A DNA stretch of 64,000 nt from Wielerella bovis (GCF_022354465.1 NZ_CP092361.1:1116001-1180000); one strand, 5' to 3'; positions 34,347-45,886 are shown, numbered from the stretch's first letter. A program made the numbers and translations. The notes: a model not told the origin generated them from the sequence alone.

Positions 34347-35288
34347 TTATTTAACCCAATCTTTCCACGCACCATAACCCTGTTCATCCATTTCATCTAG
34401 TGGCACAAAGCGCAAACTCGCACCATTGATGCAATAACGCAAACCACCCAATTCACGCGGCGCATCAGGGAAAACGTGTCCCAAATGCGAATCTGCCTGC
34501 CGACTACGCACTTCTACACGAACCATATTATGGCTACTGTCATGATGATTGGTAATCGCCACACTGCTAATTGGACGACAAAAACTTGGCCAGCCACAAC
34601 CCGAATCAAATTTATCTGATGACGAAAATAAAGGCTCACCACTGACTACGTCCACATAAATTCCCGCATCGAACAAATAGTCATATTCATGGCTAAACGG
34701 TCGTTCCGTACCATTTTCTTGGGTAACATAATATTGTTCAGGTGTGAGCATTTCGCGTAATTGCACATGGTCAGGTTTAGTAAAGCAGCCTGAAAGTGGT
34801 ACTTTTGCCAAAGACAAATCAATATGGCAATAACCATTTGGGTTTTTATCCAAATAATCTTGATGATAATCTTCCGCAACATAAAAATGTTGTAAAGGTG
34901 CAACTTCTACCACAATCGCTTGCTCATAAAATGCTTGTTCACGCGCAATAGCCATTTCAGCAGCAGCACGTTGTTCAGGCTGCGTATAATAAATCCCCGT
35001 ACGATATTGTGTCCCAACATCGTTACCTTGACGATTGAAGCTAGTTGGATCAATCACACGAAAAAAATGGCGCAGCAAATCATCTAAACTAATTTGTTCT
35101 GCATCATATTCCACACAAACTGTTTCCGCATGTCCCGTATCTCGATGACAAACATCTTCATACGTTGGATGCTCTGTACGACCATTAGCATAGCCCGAAA
35201 CCACGCTTAACACGCCCTGTATGCGTTGAAAATAAGCTTCCAAGCCCCAAAAACAACCACCTGCTAAATAAATCATTTGTTTATTCAT
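34347..35288 (-). CDS. msrAB: Fused methionine sulfoxide reductase MsrA-MsrB
   Basis: 313 aa from the ATG at 35288 (AGAGGAAA upstream; the longer frame adds a low-complexity stretch without a start site). The N-terminal MsrA domain has catalytic [11 protein letters not shown]; the C-terminal MsrB domain has CGWPSF and the catalytic Cys in [11 protein letters not shown]. It repairs S- and R-methionine sulfoxide. Neisserial PilB has an extra N-terminal thioredoxin-like domain and a signal peptide; neither is present here, so this version should be cytosolic. A Fur-like AT palindrome lies upstream. Confidence 0.93.
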   Translation of the reverse strand: MNKQMIYLAGGCFWGLEAYFQRIQGVLSVVSGYANGRTEHPTYEDVCHRDTGHAETVCVEYDAEQISLDDLLRHFFRVIDPTSFNRQGNDVGTQYRTGIYYTQPEQRAAAEMAIAREQAFYEQAIVVEVAPLQHFYVAEDYHQDYLDKNPNGYCHIDLSLAKVPLSGCFTKPDHVQLREMLTPEQYYVTQENGTERPFSHEYDYLFDAGIYVDVVSGEPLFSSSDKFDSGCGWPSFCRPISSVAITNHHDSSHNMVRVEVRSRQADSHLGHVFPDAPRELGGLRYCINGASLRFVPLDEMDEQGYGAWKDWVK

Positions 35289-35351
35289 ATTTTCCTCTCT
35301 ATAAATTAATTTTCTTTTAATAAAAATCATGTAGTTAGATAATTTATTATT

Positions 35352-35370
35352 AATAATAACAATTATCATT
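35352..35370 (-). promoter_or_regulatory. Possible Fur box upstream of msrAB
   Basis: AATAATAACAATTATCATT agrees at 13 of 19 positions with the Fur consensus. It lies 64 bp before the start codon. AT-rich context lowers the weight of the match. Confidence 0.3.
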
Positions 35371-35582
35371 TGCAAAGTTTATCAGATATGTGTATTATTC
35401 GTTTTGCCAACTGCATGACAGCAAATTGTTGCAATGCATGCAGATATTTTGGTAGTGGTTTGTGTTCCTTTTGCGTCTCGTGTTGCTATAACACGAGACG
35501 ATTTTTTATTAAGTAAAATAAAATTTTTCAGGCTGCCTTATTGAATAAAGGCAGCCTGAAAATAATCCGAAAGGGTAGGGGA

Positions 35583-35903
35583 TTAATAACGGAAATTATT
35601 TTTTCGGCGTTGTGCCAAAGATGCCTCCATCCAATTTCCCTTATTTACAGGACGTTTACGACATTCAATTTGAATATCCGTTTCTACTTTGCAGCAGCAC
35701 GGCAAAATCTCATTTTCAGCAACCACTGCTATATGCGGTTCTGGATAAGAGACTTTTCCTGATAAAATTTTAGTGCGACAAGTTCCACAATAACCACTTC
35801 TACATTGATATTCCACTTGATAACCTGTTCGCTCTAAGCCTTGCAATAAAGTTTCGTGTGCAAATGATTCAAATGAACCATCTAATGTTGTTACTTTTGG
35901 CAT
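35583..35903 (-). CDS. 2Fe-2S ferredoxin, NrdB-associated (YfaE-like)
   Basis: 106 aa from the ATG at 35903 (AGGAG 9 nt upstream). Plant-type [2Fe-2S] motif CRSGYCGTC and a fourth Cys in ILPCCCK. In E. coli a small ferredoxin (YfaE) encoded after nrdB maintains the diferric-tyrosyl cofactor of NrdB. This gene follows nrdB on the same strand, so the same role is likely. Confidence 0.85.
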   Translation of the reverse strand: MPKVTTLDGSFESFAHETLLQGLERTGYQVEYQCRSGYCGTCRTKILSGKVSYPEPHIAVVAENEILPCCCKVETDIQIECRKRPVNKGNWMEASLAQRRKNNFRY

Positions 35904-35974
35904 GATATTCAGCTCCTCTCTACTAGTACGGCATACGGCATGCAAACCTGAAACAGCGTTCAGGCTGCTTTTTA

Positions 35975-36034
35975 GAATCTGTGTTTATAAAATTACTGAT
36001 TGATTTTTATCAAAATTAAAAATACAGATCCTTA
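35975..36034. repeat. Short degenerate copy of the CCTGTATTC repeat family
   Basis: AGAATCTGTGTTTATAA and AAAATACAGATCCTT are inverted, diverged ends of the 168-bp element with most of the body gone. It lies between the ferredoxin and nrdB. Confidence 0.4.
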
Positions 36035-36038
36035 TAAT

Positions 36039-37172
36039 TTACAATTCAAAATGTTCTAAATCTTCAGTACTAACTTCCGCATCAATTTGACCAATCAAAT
36101 AAGATGAAATTTCCACTTCCTGTGGCGCAACTTGTACATTATCCGATGATAACCAAGCATTTATCCAAGGAATAGGATTATGTGTAGCATTAGGAAATGC
36201 TTGTGGTAGATTCACAGCCATCATACGATGATTGGTAATATATTCTACATATTGGCATAAAATATCTTTATTCAAGCCTATCATGGAACCATCTTTGAAT
36301 AAATAAGAAGCCCATTCTTTTTCTTGTTCTGCTGCTTTTTTAAATAATTCACAACATTCCTCATGCAATTCATCCGCAATTTCTGCCATTTCAGGGTCAT
36401 CGCTTCCCGAACGCATCAAGTTTAAGATATGTTGAGTACTATTCAAATGCAATGCTTCATCACGAGCAATTAATTTAATAATTTTTGCATTACCTTCCAT
36501 CAATTCACGTTCAGCAAAAGCAAAAGAACATGCAAATGATACATAAAAACGAATGGCTTCCAGTACATTCACACACATCAAACATAAATACAGTTTTTTC
36601 TTCAATTCTCGTTGTGAAATAAGTATTTTTTTACCATTAATGATGTGCGCACCTTCACCTAACAGATTGAAATATTGTGTATATTCAATTAAATCATCAT
36701 AATAGCACGCAATATCCTCCGCACGCGCAATAATGTATTTATTCTGCACAATATCATCAAACACGACCGAAGGGTCATTAACAATATTGCGAATAATATG
36801 TGTGTAACTACGCGAGTGAATGGTTTCAAAAAAAGACCACGTTTCAATCCAAGTTTCCAATTCTGGTAACGAAACCAAAGGTAATAAAGCTACATTTGGG
36901 CTACGTCCTTGAATACTATCCAGCAAGGTCTGATATTTTAAATTACTGATGAAAATATGTTTTTCATGTTCTGGCAAATTTGCATAGTCAATGCGGTCGC
37001 GTGATAAATTAACTTCTTCTGGGCGCCAAAAAAAAGAGATTTGTTTCTCAATCAGTTTTTCAAAAACTTCATAACGTTGTTGGTCATAACGTGCAATATT
37101 AACAGGCTGCCCCAAAAACATGGGTTCAAGTAAAGCATTATTAGGAGTTTTACTGAATGTACTGTAATACAT
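36039..37172 (-). CDS. nrdB: Ribonucleoside-diphosphate reductase 1 subunit beta
   Basis: 377 aa from the ATG at 37172, which matches the start of E. coli NrdB; an ATG at 37193 is also in frame. Class Ia small subunit carrying the diiron-tyrosyl radical. Iron ligands and the radical Tyr lie in [31 protein letters not shown] and [13 protein letters not shown]; the C-terminus ends in an acidic Phe-Glu-Leu for binding NrdA. nrdA is not in the window, neither upstream nor downstream, so the large subunit is encoded elsewhere. Confidence 0.94.
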   Translation of the reverse strand: MYYSTFSKTPNNALLEPMFLGQPVNIARYDQQRYEVFEKLIEKQISFFWRPEEVNLSRDRIDYANLPEHEKHIFISNLKYQTLLDSIQGRSPNVALLPLVSLPELETWIETWSFFETIHSRSYTHIIRNIVNDPSVVFDDIVQNKYIIARAEDIACYYDDLIEYTQYFNLLGEGAHIINGKKILISQRELKKKLYLCLMCVNVLEAIRFYVSFACSFAFAERELMEGNAKIIKLIARDEALHLNSTQHILNLMRSGSDDPEMAEIADELHEECCELFKKAAEQEKEWASYLFKDGSMIGLNKDILCQYVEYITNHRMMAVNLPQAFPNATHNPIPWINAWLSSDNVQVAPQEVEISSYLIGQIDAEVSTEDLEHFEL

Positions 37173-37418
37173 ATTCAAGTGTTCGCAAGGCATAGGTTTT
37201 TCTCGAAAAATGGAAATTAGGCGTATTGTAAAACAAGCACGATATAAAGGGAAAGAGTACAAATAATATACCAATTAGGGGCATTGTTTTATGTATACTT
37301 AATTAATTTAACATAATATTTATTATTGGAACTAGCAAAATTTTGTGGTATCGTAGTAAATGCATAGACGACATGAGTGACAATACGCCATTCACTCATG
37401 CCGTACTATAATTATTCA

Positions 37419-38885
37419 TTATTTACGTTCAGGAATATTTGCTAATATTTTCAGCAATAATGCAAAATTGCTTTGCACGCTTTCAATTTCTACATGTTCA
37501 GTTGGCGAATGAGCGTTGAAAATATTTGGGCCAAACGAAACCATATCGGTATGTGGTGCTTTGGCACGCAAATAGCCACATTCTAAACCAGCATGAATGA
37601 CTTGCACTAATGGTTCTTTGCCAAAATGTTCTGCCATGATATTTTGTACTAAACCCAATAATGGAGAATGGGGATTTGGCAACCAACCTGGATAATCGTC
37701 TAATACACTCATATTCATATTTGCTAACTGTGCTAATGCAGCTAATCGTTGCACAAAGGCTTCTTTTTGAGTTTGTCCCAATGAACGTGCTAATGATTGC
37801 AATGTGAATTGACCTTCTTTCAGCAAAATAATACCAGCATTAATAGAAGTTTCTACTACACCAGCAAAACTATCACTCATACGTGCAACACCATTTGGAA
37901 AACTCATCACAAAATTTAAAATGCGATGTGTATCGGTATGTGATAGAGCTGTAACATTTGTATTTTTATGTGTGATACATTCTACTTGTAGATTATTTTC
38001 TACAAATTGCAATTCTGATTGGATAATTTTGGTTAATTTTTCAATTTCAGCAGTAATAATTCGAATATCTCCTACAATGGTTGCTTCAGCACTTCTAGGA
38101 ATTGCATTGATAGCGGTTCCTCCATTGAAAGAGACAAGATTAATAGGTGAAACAGAATGGGAATGCGCCAGTAAACGAGTCAATAACAAATTGGCATTAC
38201 CGCGATATTTATGAATATCTATACCAGAATGCCCACCATGTAAACCAAATACTTTTATTGTTAATGTTGTAGCGGTTTGTTTCTGTGTTGTATAGTATTG
38301 ATTAAATTCAACTTCGCTACCACCTGCACAACCGATAAATAATTGTGCATCATCTTCAGAATCTAAATTCAATAAATAAGGTACGCCGTTAAACCATTCA
38401 GGATTTAATGCTTTCGCACCACCCATACTGGTTTCTTCTTCTGTAGTAACGATGATATGCAATTCAGGATGTGCAATATTATGACTGAATGCCACTGCTA
38501 AAGCCATTGCTAAACCAATACCATTATCTGCGCCCAAAGTGGTGCGGTCAGCATATACAAAACGGTTGTCCTTGATTATGGTTTGAATTGGGTCAGTTAA
38601 AAAATTATGAGTGGAATCATCAGTTTTTTGTGAGACCATATCACAATGTGCTTGCAATGCCACTGCTGCACGACTCTCCATACCTTGAGTAGCTGGTTTA
38701 ATAATGCGCAGATTGCCTTTGCTATCTTTCTCGGCACGTAAACCATATTGTACGCCATCGGTCTGAACTCGTTTGAGCAAATAATCAATCAATGCCGTTT
38801 CATGATAACTTGGATGAGGAATAGCACAAATTTTTGCAAACCATTGCCATACAGTTTGTGGATTCAGTTGAGTTATATCATTCAT
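37419..38885 (-). CDS. pepD: Aminoacyl-histidine dipeptidase (Xaa-His dipeptidase, PepD)
   Basis: 488 aa, M20C peptidase. Zinc ligands in ALQAHCDMV, the bridging Asp in TLGADNGIGLAMA and the catalytic Glu in TTEEETSMGGA; later LEC...LRAK and FNAHSPTEHVEIES. It cleaves Xaa-His and other dipeptides in the cytoplasm. Monocistronic between nrdB and greB. Confidence 0.93.
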   Translation of the reverse strand: MNDITQLNPQTVWQWFAKICAIPHPSYHETALIDYLLKRVQTDGVQYGLRAEKDSKGNLRIIKPATQGMESRAAVALQAHCDMVSQKTDDSTHNFLTDPIQTIIKDNRFVYADRTTLGADNGIGLAMALAVAFSHNIAHPELHIIVTTEEETSMGGAKALNPEWFNGVPYLLNLDSEDDAQLFIGCAGGSEVEFNQYYTTQKQTATTLTIKVFGLHGGHSGIDIHKYRGNANLLLTRLLAHSHSVSPINLVSFNGGTAINAIPRSAEATIVGDIRIITAEIEKLTKIIQSELQFVENNLQVECITHKNTNVTALSHTDTHRILNFVMSFPNGVARMSDSFAGVVETSINAGIILLKEGQFTLQSLARSLGQTQKEAFVQRLAALAQLANMNMSVLDDYPGWLPNPHSPLLGLVQNIMAEHFGKEPLVQVIHAGLECGYLRAKAPHTDMVSFGPNIFNAHSPTEHVEIESVQSNFALLLKILANIPERK

Positions 38886-38965
38886 TTTGCTTCACCTTTA
38901 ACAGAAAATAATATTATAAAATATGAAGCATAATTTTCTTTGATATAAAGCATGTACGACAAAGA

Positions 38966-39000
38966 AAGCAGCCTGAAAAATATTTTTCAGGCTGCCTTTT
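38966..39000 (-). terminator. DUS terminator overlapping the end of greB
   Basis: Stem AAAGCAGCCTGAAAAATA/TATTTTTCAGGCTGCCTTT with one unpaired base. The greB stop codon lies at its edge. Confidence 0.65.
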
Positions 39001-39490
39001 AATCAATTTTAATATATTCCACCACTAAAATATCAATTTGCTCTCGACCATCAGGTGTATTCAGCCATACCGTATCTCCTTCCCGAGCCTTAATCAACGC
39101 ACGCGCCAAAGGCGATTTCCATGAAATTTTATGCTGCGCCATATCAATTTCATCTTCGCCAACAATTTTTATCGTTTGCTCCACGCCTGTACCACGTTCA
39201 ATCGTAACCGTAGCCGAAAAAAAGATTTGGTCAGTCGCCTCACGCTGTTCAGGGTCAATGACCACAGCACCTTCCAAACGCTTGGTTAGAAAACGAATAC
39301 GACGGTCAATTTCACGCATCCGCCTCTTGCCATACAAATAATCGCCATTTTCGCTGCGGTCGCCATTGCTCGCCGCCCAATTCACAATCTGCACAATTTC
39401 AGGACGTTCCTTGTGAACCAATTGATACAATTCATTTTGTAATGCCATATGACCAGCAGGTGTCATATAATTTGGTTGATTATCAGCCAT
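39001..39490 (-). CDS. greB: Transcription elongation factor GreB
   Basis: 163 aa from the ATG at 39490 (GTG 3 nt earlier also possible); the stop codon lies at 38999-39001. Coiled-coil N-terminus with the GreB-type WAASNGDRSENGDYLYGKRRMREIDRRIRFL, acidic tip residues included, and an FKBP-like C-terminal domain (PLARALIKAREGDTVWLNTPDG). It rescues backtracked RNA polymerase by stimulating transcript cleavage. GreB over GreA on the basis of the basic RRMREIDRR helix. Confidence 0.92.
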
Positions 39491-39593
39491 CACACACTCT
39501 CAATAAATAAAAAACAATTTTATATTAAACTGTACATCATCGCACCCTTTTCAGGCTGCATTAATTTAAAAACAAGGCAGCCTGAAAGAATTT

Positions 39594-39610
39594 ATAGACA
39601 AAATGTCTAT
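39594..39610. promoter_or_regulatory. Dyad ATAGACA-AAA-TGTCTAT, distal copy
   Basis: 17-bp inverted repeat in the greB-ilvC divergent region; the same half-sites recur at 838-852 of the following 39-kb block (39838-39852). Candidate operator. Confidence 0.5.
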
Positions 39611-39837
39611 TTTTAAGATGTAATTTGTCTAATTTTTAAAATATTTTCTAAAAATTATCAAAATTAAACAAAAAAAGCTGCTTAAAAATCCAAAATAGTG
39701 TACTATTCGACTTGTTGATGCGGTTTATCAGACAAATGATGGCACAATCATCAAATGAAATTTGTTCAAGATAACGTTTTTACACAAGATGTTAATTTGG
39801 CGAAGCGATAAAACCAAACACCCTACTCTCTCTTTTT

Positions 39838-39852
39838 TAGACATAATGTCTA
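39838..39852. promoter_or_regulatory. Dyad TAGACA-TAA-TGTCTA near the ilvC start
   Basis: 15-bp inverted repeat 27 bp before ilvC. Single half-sites (TTGTCTAA near 39627, CAGACAAAT near 39730) lie between this and the distal copy. Confidence 0.5.
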
Positions 39853-39861
39853 TGTTATTGA

Positions 39862-40893
<1,032 letters not shown>

Positions 40894-40912
40894 TTTATTG
40901 TAAAAATATATT

Positions 40913-40944
40913 AGGCAGCCTGAAAAATATTTTTCAGGCTGCCT
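40913..40944 (+). terminator. DUS terminator after ilvC
   Basis: AGGCAGCCTGAAAAAT and complement with almost no loop, followed by TTATAC. Confidence 0.65.
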
Positions 40945-40976
40945 TTATACTATTTTTAGGATTCAGGATAGAAATA

Positions 40977-41840
40977 ATGAACAAAATTAAATCATTTAAA
41001 ATTTTGATTAAAAAGATAATTTCAGTATTGAATCGTTTGGATATGATTTTGCCACCCGAAGCCAAAGAACCTGATTGGACAAGCATCGCGTTTCGTTGGC
41101 AAGCGATAGGACATTCGGGCGTATTACACAGTTTGCCACGCCCGCACACCTTTCCATTGACACGATTGGCAGCGATAGATAAGCAAATGGCACAGTTGGT
41201 GCGTAATACCGAACAGTTTTTGTTGGGACGACCTGCAAATAATGTGTTATTAACAGGTGCGCGTGGCACAGGAAAATCTTCGTTAATCAAAGCGTTGCTG
41301 CATGAATATGCGGAACGCGGTTTGCGCTTGATTGAAGTGGATAAACACGATTTGACGACTTTGCCCGCATTATTGTTGATTCTGGAATCGCGTCCAGAAA
41401 AATTTATTGTGTTTTGTGATGATTTATCGTTTGAAGATGGTGAAGAAGGCTACAAAGCCTTGAAAACCGCGTTGGATGGCAGTTTGTCGTGTCGTGCGGA
41501 TAATGTGCTGGTGTATGCGACTTCCAATCGCCGCCATTTGATGCCTGAATACATGGATGATAATGTGGGACGTGGTGGCGAAATCCATGCACGAGAAGCG
41601 GTGGAAGAAAAGGTTTCTTTGTCTGACCGATTTGGTTTGTGGTTGAGTTTTTATGCGTTTGACCAAAATGAATATTTGGCAGCAGCAGAAAATTGGTTGC
41701 GCGATTTTGGTTTAACATGGGACGAAACAGCACGACAAGCAGCATTGCAATGGGCGCAAACGCGCGGCAGCCGCTCGGGACGCACAGCATATCAATTTGC
41801 GTGTGATTGGGCAGGGCGAAACGAAGTGGAACGTGTGTAA
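40977..41840 (+). CDS. DUF815-family AAA ATPase
   Basis: 287 aa. Walker A GARGTGKSSLIKALL (about residues 94-108) and Walker B FIVFCDDLSFE, then a sensor-type ATSNRRHLMPEYM. This is the DUF815 family of single-domain AAA proteins, conserved in Neisseria but without a settled function. The ATG at 40977 follows AGGATAG; an internal ATG before ILPPEAKEP (41041) is a possible shorter start. Confidence 0.85.
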   Translation: MNKIKSFKILIKKIISVLNRLDMILPPEAKEPDWTSIAFRWQAIGHSGVLHSLPRPHTFPLTRLAAIDKQMAQLVRNTEQFLLGRPANNVLLTGARGTGKSSLIKALLHEYAERGLRLIEVDKHDLTTLPALLLILESRPEKFIVFCDDLSFEDGEEGYKALKTALDGSLSCRADNVLVYATSNRRHLMPEYMDDNVGRGGEIHAREAVEEKVSLSDRFGLWLSFYAFDQNEYLAAAENWLRDFGLTWDETARQAALQWAQTRGSRSGRTAYQFACDWAGRNEVERV

Positions 41841-41860
41841 GCGCCCTACCCTATTTTTTA

Positions 41861-41900
41861 AAAAAGGCAGCCTGAAAATATTTTTTCAGGCTGCCTTTTT
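41861..41900. terminator. Bidirectional DUS terminator, DUF815 gene / pntB
   Basis: 18-bp stem AAAAAGGCAGCCTGAAAA and complement with TATT loop between convergent genes, T runs on both sides. Confidence 0.85.
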
Positions 41901-41901
41901 A

Positions 41902-43287
41902 TTATTTTTTCAATTCTGCCAAAATTTCATCTACTTTTGCTTTGGCATCACCGAAACACATCACGCTGTTTTCATTGAAGAACAATGGATTTTGTACACC
42001 AGCATAACCCGTATTCATGGAACGTTTGAATACCACTACTTCTTTTGCTTTCCACACTTCCAGCACAGGCATCCCTGCAATTGGACTGTTCGGGTCGGTT
42101 TGTGCGGCAGGATTAACCGTATCGTTCGCGCCAATTACCAACACCACATCAGTTTCAGCAAAATCATCATTGATTTCGTCCATTTCCAACACAATGTCAT
42201 ACGGCACTTTCGCTTCCGCCAACAACACGTTCATATGCCCCGGTAAACGCCCTGCCACAGGATGAATACCAAAACGCACTTCTGTACCATTTTTGCGTAA
42301 CAAATCAGTGATTTCAGCCACAGGATATTGCGCTTGTGCCACCGCCATACCATACCCCGGTGTGATAATCACGCTGCTGGCATCTTTCAACATTGCCGCT
42401 ACTTCGGCAGCCTGAACTTCGCGGTATTCGCCCACTTCTTCACTGCCACTTGAACTAGCTGCATCGCTTGAACCGAAGCCGCCTGCAATCACCGAAATAA
42501 ACGAACGATTCATCGCTTGACACATAATATACGACAAAATCGCACCGCTAGAACCCACCAATGCGCCTGTAACAATCAGCAAATCGTTGGATAACATAAA
42601 ACCTGCTGCCGCTGCTGCCCAGCCTGAATACGAGTTCAGCATAGACACCACCACAGGCATATCTGCGCCACCAATAGACGCCACCAAATGCCAGCCAAAT
42701 GCCAAAGCAATCACGGTCATCACCAACAACGCAAACCAGCTACCATCAGCCGATACAAAGCACAACAACAAAATAAATGATACCAGCAATGCCGCTGCAT
42801 TCAATTTGTGTTTATGCGGTAATTGCAAAGGTTTGCTGGCAATTTTGCCATTCAATTTACCAAAAGCCACCACCGAACCCGTGAAGGTAACCGCACCAAT
42901 AAACACGCCTAAAAACACTTCTACCAAGTGAATAGTGTGCATTTCTGCTGATACATCGCCTGCATCAATAAAACTATTGAAACCGACTAACACCGCTGCC
43001 AAGCCAACAAAGCTGTGCAAAAGTGCAATCAATTCAGGCATTTCGGTCATTTCCACTTTTTTTGCCTTGTGGATACCGACTGCTGCGCCGACAATCATCG
43101 CCAAGATAATCCAGCCCAAGCCAGATACCGTTTCGCTGAAAATAGTGGCAAACAGCGCAATCGCCATGCCAACGATGCCTGAATAACAACCTTGCTTCGC
43201 CGTTTCCTGTTTAGACAAGCCCGCCAGCGAAAAAATAAAACAAATTGCCGCGACAATATATGCCGCTGTTACTAATCCTTGAGACAT
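41902..43287 (-). CDS. pntB: NAD(P) transhydrogenase subunit beta
   Basis: 461 aa. Nine-helix-type membrane domain followed by the NADP(H)-binding domain [48 protein letters not shown] and [20 protein letters not shown]. With PntA it uses proton motive force to make NADPH. It is third in the unit pntA-racemase-pntB, 15 bp after the racemase stop. Confidence 0.97.
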   Translation of the reverse strand: MSQGLVTAAYIVAAICFIFSLAGLSKQETAKQGCYSGIVGMAIALFATIFSETVSGLGWIILAMIVGAAVGIHKAKKVEMTEMPELIALLHSFVGLAAVLVGFNSFIDAGDVSAEMHTIHLVEVFLGVFIGAVTFTGSVVAFGKLNGKIASKPLQLPHKHKLNAAALLVSFILLLCFVSADGSWFALLVMTVIALAFGWHLVASIGGADMPVVVSMLNSYSGWAAAAAGFMLSNDLLIVTGALVGSSGAILSYIMCQAMNRSFISVIAGGFGSSDAASSSGSEEVGEYREVQAAEVAAMLKDASSVIITPGYGMAVAQAQYPVAEITDLLRKNGTEVRFGIHPVAGRLPGHMNVLLAEAKVPYDIVLEMDEINDDFAETDVVLVIGANDTVNPAAQTDPNSPIAGMPVLEVWKAKEVVVFKRSMNTGYAGVQNPLFFNENSVMCFGDAKAKVDEILAELKK

Positions 43288-43302
43288 TGTGATTCTCCAA
43301 AT

Positions 43303-44004
43303 TTAATATTTCAGGCTGCCTGAAACAAAATCAACCGCCATTTGTACATGAATTTCGGTGGTATCAAACAAAGGAATCGGCGTATCCGCTTGTTGCACCA
43401 ATAAACCAATTTCGGTACAACCCAAAATCATGCCTTGCGCCCCTTGTTCTGCCAACTGATTCATGGTTTGCAAATAAAACTGTTTGCTTGTTTCAGTGAA
43501 TTTGCCAACGCATAATTCTTCAAAAATAATCCGATGAATTTCGGCTTGCGCTGTTTCATCAGGTACTATCGCGCTCACCCCACGCGCTGCCAAACCTGCA
43601 CGATAAAAATCATCTTGCATGGTAAAACGTGTTCCCAATAAACCTACTTTCTTGCATTGCCGTGCTTGAATCGCAGCTGCAACACCATCCAAAATATGCA
43701 AAAAAGGAACATCAATCGCTTGTTCAATCAGTGTGGCGACTTTGTGCATCGTATTGGTTGCCAACAAAATCGCTTGTGCGCCAGCTTGCTGCAACATTCG
43801 CGCCGATTGTGCCAAAATTTCGCCAGCTTGTTGCCAATCGCCATTTTTTTGGCAATTCACAATTTGCTGAAATTCCACGCTATGCACAATCAACGGTGCG
43901 CTGCTGTTACCGCCATTTTGTTGATTGATGAGACGATTGATTTGCGTGTAATACGTTGCCGTACTTTCAGGCGACATACCGCCAATAATCCCTAATGTAT
44001 TCAT
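43303..44004 (-). CDS. Aspartate/glutamate racemase family protein (YgeA-like)
   Basis: 233 aa. Two-domain Asp/Glu racemase fold: GIIGGMSPESTATYY, LLATNTMHKVA, FEELCVGKFTETS and LGCTEIGLLV. The second catalytic Cys (GCTEI) is present. At the first catalytic position the sequence has Thr in ATNTMH, as in E. coli YgeA, which racemises L-Asp/L-Glu in an atypical way. It lies between pntA and pntB on the same strand with gaps of 41 and 15 bp, so it is probably cotranscribed. No obvious metabolic link to transhydrogenase. Confidence 0.87.
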   Translation of the reverse strand: MNTLGIIGGMSPESTATYYTQINRLINQQNGGNSSAPLIVHSVEFQQIVNCQKNGDWQQAGEILAQSARMLQQAGAQAILLATNTMHKVATLIEQAIDVPFLHILDGVAAAIQARQCKKVGLLGTRFTMQDDFYRAGLAARGVSAIVPDETAQAEIHRIIFEELCVGKFTETSKQFYLQTMNQLAEQGAQGMILGCTEIGLLVQQADTPIPLFDTTEIHVQMAVDFVSGSLKY

Positions 44005-44045
44005 CGTATTTCTTTGCGATTTATTTTCAGGCTGCCTGAAAAAAA

Positions 44046-45581
44046 TTAACCTTTACGGAACATATTCAACATACGGCGTGTTACAAAAAAACCACCGAAA
44101 ATATTGATACTTGCCAACAAAATCGCCACAAACGCCAACAGCGACACCACCGCATTGCCTTGTCCAATTTGCAACAAAGCACCCACGACAATAATCCCCG
44201 AAATGGCATTGGTAACCGCCATCAACGGCGTGTGCAGTGAATGGCTGACATTCCACACCACATAATAACCAATCACGCACGACAACACGAAAACGATAAA
44301 GTGGTTCAAAAATTCGGTTGGTGCCACCGCGCCTACCCACAAAATTAACACGCTGCCAATCACAGCAGGCGCAAATTTTTGCCACAAAGGTGTGGGTTTT
44401 GGTTCAGCTTTGGCAACCACTTTTTCAGGCTGCGTTTGTTGTGGTGCAGCAGAAACTTGAATCGCTGGCGGTGGGAACATCACTTCGCCATTATGCGTAA
44501 CCGTCATATTGCGGATAATCACATCGTCAAAATTCAGCGCGATTTCGCCATCTTTATTTGGCGATAACAATTTGGTTAAATTGACTAAATTAGTTGCGTA
44601 CAGTTGCGAGGATTGTCCAGCCAAACGATTAGGCATATCGGTGTAGCCAATGATTTTCACGCCGTTTTCGGTAACGAACAATTCGCCTGGTTTGGTGTAT
44701 TCGCAGTTACCGCCCGTTGCCGCCGCCAAATCCACGATGACAGAACCTGCTTTCATGCTGTCCACCATTTCTTTGGTAATCAATTTCGGCGCAGGTTTCC
44801 CTGGAATAGCGGCGGTGGTAATGATGATGTCCACTTCTTTGGCTTGTTCTGCAAACAATTTCATTTCCGCAGCGATAAATTCTTCGCTCATCACTTTGGC
44901 ATAACCATCGCCCGAACCACCAGATTCTTGTGGAAAATCCAATTTCAAGAATTTGCCGCCCATGGATTCAATTTGTTCCGCCACTTCCAAACGCGTATCA
45001 AATGCTTTGACGATTGCGCCCAAAGAATTTGCCGTACCAATCGCCGCCAAACCTGCCACGCCCGCGCCAATAATTAACACTTGCGCTGGGGGAACTTTGC
45101 CCGCCGCCGTGATTTGTCCTGTGAAAAAGCGACCAAACGCATTCGCCGCTTCAATGACTGCGCGATAGCCTGAAATATTCGCCATAGACGACAGTGCGTC
45201 CAATGCCTGTGCACGCGAAATACGCGGCACCATATCCATTGCCAATAAATTAACCTTTTTCGCAGTCAATTTTTGCAACAAATCCTCATTTTGTGCAGGA
45301 TAGAAAAAGCTGACAACCGTTTGTCCTTCTTTCAGGCTGCCTACTTCTGCATCATTAGGTGCGTTTACTTTGTAAATCAATTGGCTAGACCAAATTTCTT
45401 TAGCATCGGTCAATATTGCGCCAGCAGCTTCATATGCGGCATCCGTTAGACCAGCCGCCACGCCAGCACCGCGTTCTACCGCCACTTCAAAACCCAATTT
45501 TTGCAATTGGGCAACGGTAATCGGGGTACACGCCACGCGGCTTTCGCCAGCCAGTGATTCTTTGGGAATGGCAATTCTCAT
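44046..45581 (-). CDS. pntA: NAD(P) transhydrogenase subunit alpha
   Basis: 511 aa. NAD(H)-binding domain I ([20 protein letters not shown] at the start, [22 protein letters not shown]) and a C-terminal membrane part with four helices. An Ala/Pro/Lys-rich linker (residues 365-400) joins them. First gene of the unit; the start is preceded by AAAGGAAACACC. It pairs with PntB across the inner membrane. Confidence 0.97.
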   Translation of the reverse strand: MRIAIPKESLAGESRVACTPITVAQLQKLGFEVAVERGAGVAAGLTDAAYEAAGAILTDAKEIWSSQLIYKVNAPNDAEVGSLKEGQTVVSFFYPAQNEDLLQKLTAKKVNLLAMDMVPRISRAQALDALSSMANISGYRAVIEAANAFGRFFTGQITAAGKVPPAQVLIIGAGVAGLAAIGTANSLGAIVKAFDTRLEVAEQIESMGGKFLKLDFPQESGGSGDGYAKVMSEEFIAAEMKLFAEQAKEVDIIITTAAIPGKPAPKLITKEMVDSMKAGSVIVDLAAATGGNCEYTKPGELFVTENGVKIIGYTDMPNRLAGQSSQLYATNLVNLTKLLSPNKDGEIALNFDDVIIRNMTVTHNGEVMFPPPAIQVSAAPQQTQPEKVVAKAEPKPTPLWQKFAPAVIGSVLILWVGAVAPTEFLNHFIVFVLSCVIGYYVVWNVSHSLHTPLMAVTNAISGIIVVGALLQIGQGNAVVSLLAFVAILLASINIFGGFFVTRRMLNMFRKG

Positions 45582-45690
45582 GGTGTTTCCTTTGTTTATG
45601 AATTAATCGGATTTTGGCTGTTTTTGTGTGTAAACAAAAAAGGCAGCCTGAAAAAATAGTTGATGGTATGTAGTTGCATGAAATTTTGAG

Positions 45691-45719
45691 TGTACAAGAA
45701 TTTATCCAATAGGACAAAG
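45691..45719. repeat. 29-bp repeat TGTACAAGAATTTAT..., copy 1
   Basis: TGTACAAGAATTTAT-C-CAATAGGACAAAG, recurring once at 47196-47224 with one difference. About 110 bp upstream of pntA. Function unknown. Confidence 0.7.
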
Positions 45720-45796
45720 GTTTCTTTTGGAAAAGGCAGCCTGAAAAATATAGGCAATAAATTAAAATGTTAAATTTTTAATTTATTCAGCAATAA

Positions 45797-45829
45797 AAAA
45801 GGCAGATAATAGTTAATTACCTGCCTTTT
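45797..45829 (-). terminator. Terminator after the solute-binding lipoprotein gene
   Basis: AAAAGGCAG and CTGCCTTTT arms, trailing T on the minus strand, 58 bp beyond the stop of the gene at 45887. Confidence 0.6.
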
Positions 45830-45886
45830 AAGCTACAAAATAACTAAAAAATATTTTTAACTCAATTTAACTATATTGCTAAATCT

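Noticed and set aside
37023..37040. Run of eight A in nrdB as a phase-variation tract
   Set aside because: It encodes the conserved Phe-Phe-Trp of NrdB and sits in an essential gene; length is ordinary for AT-rich coding DNA.
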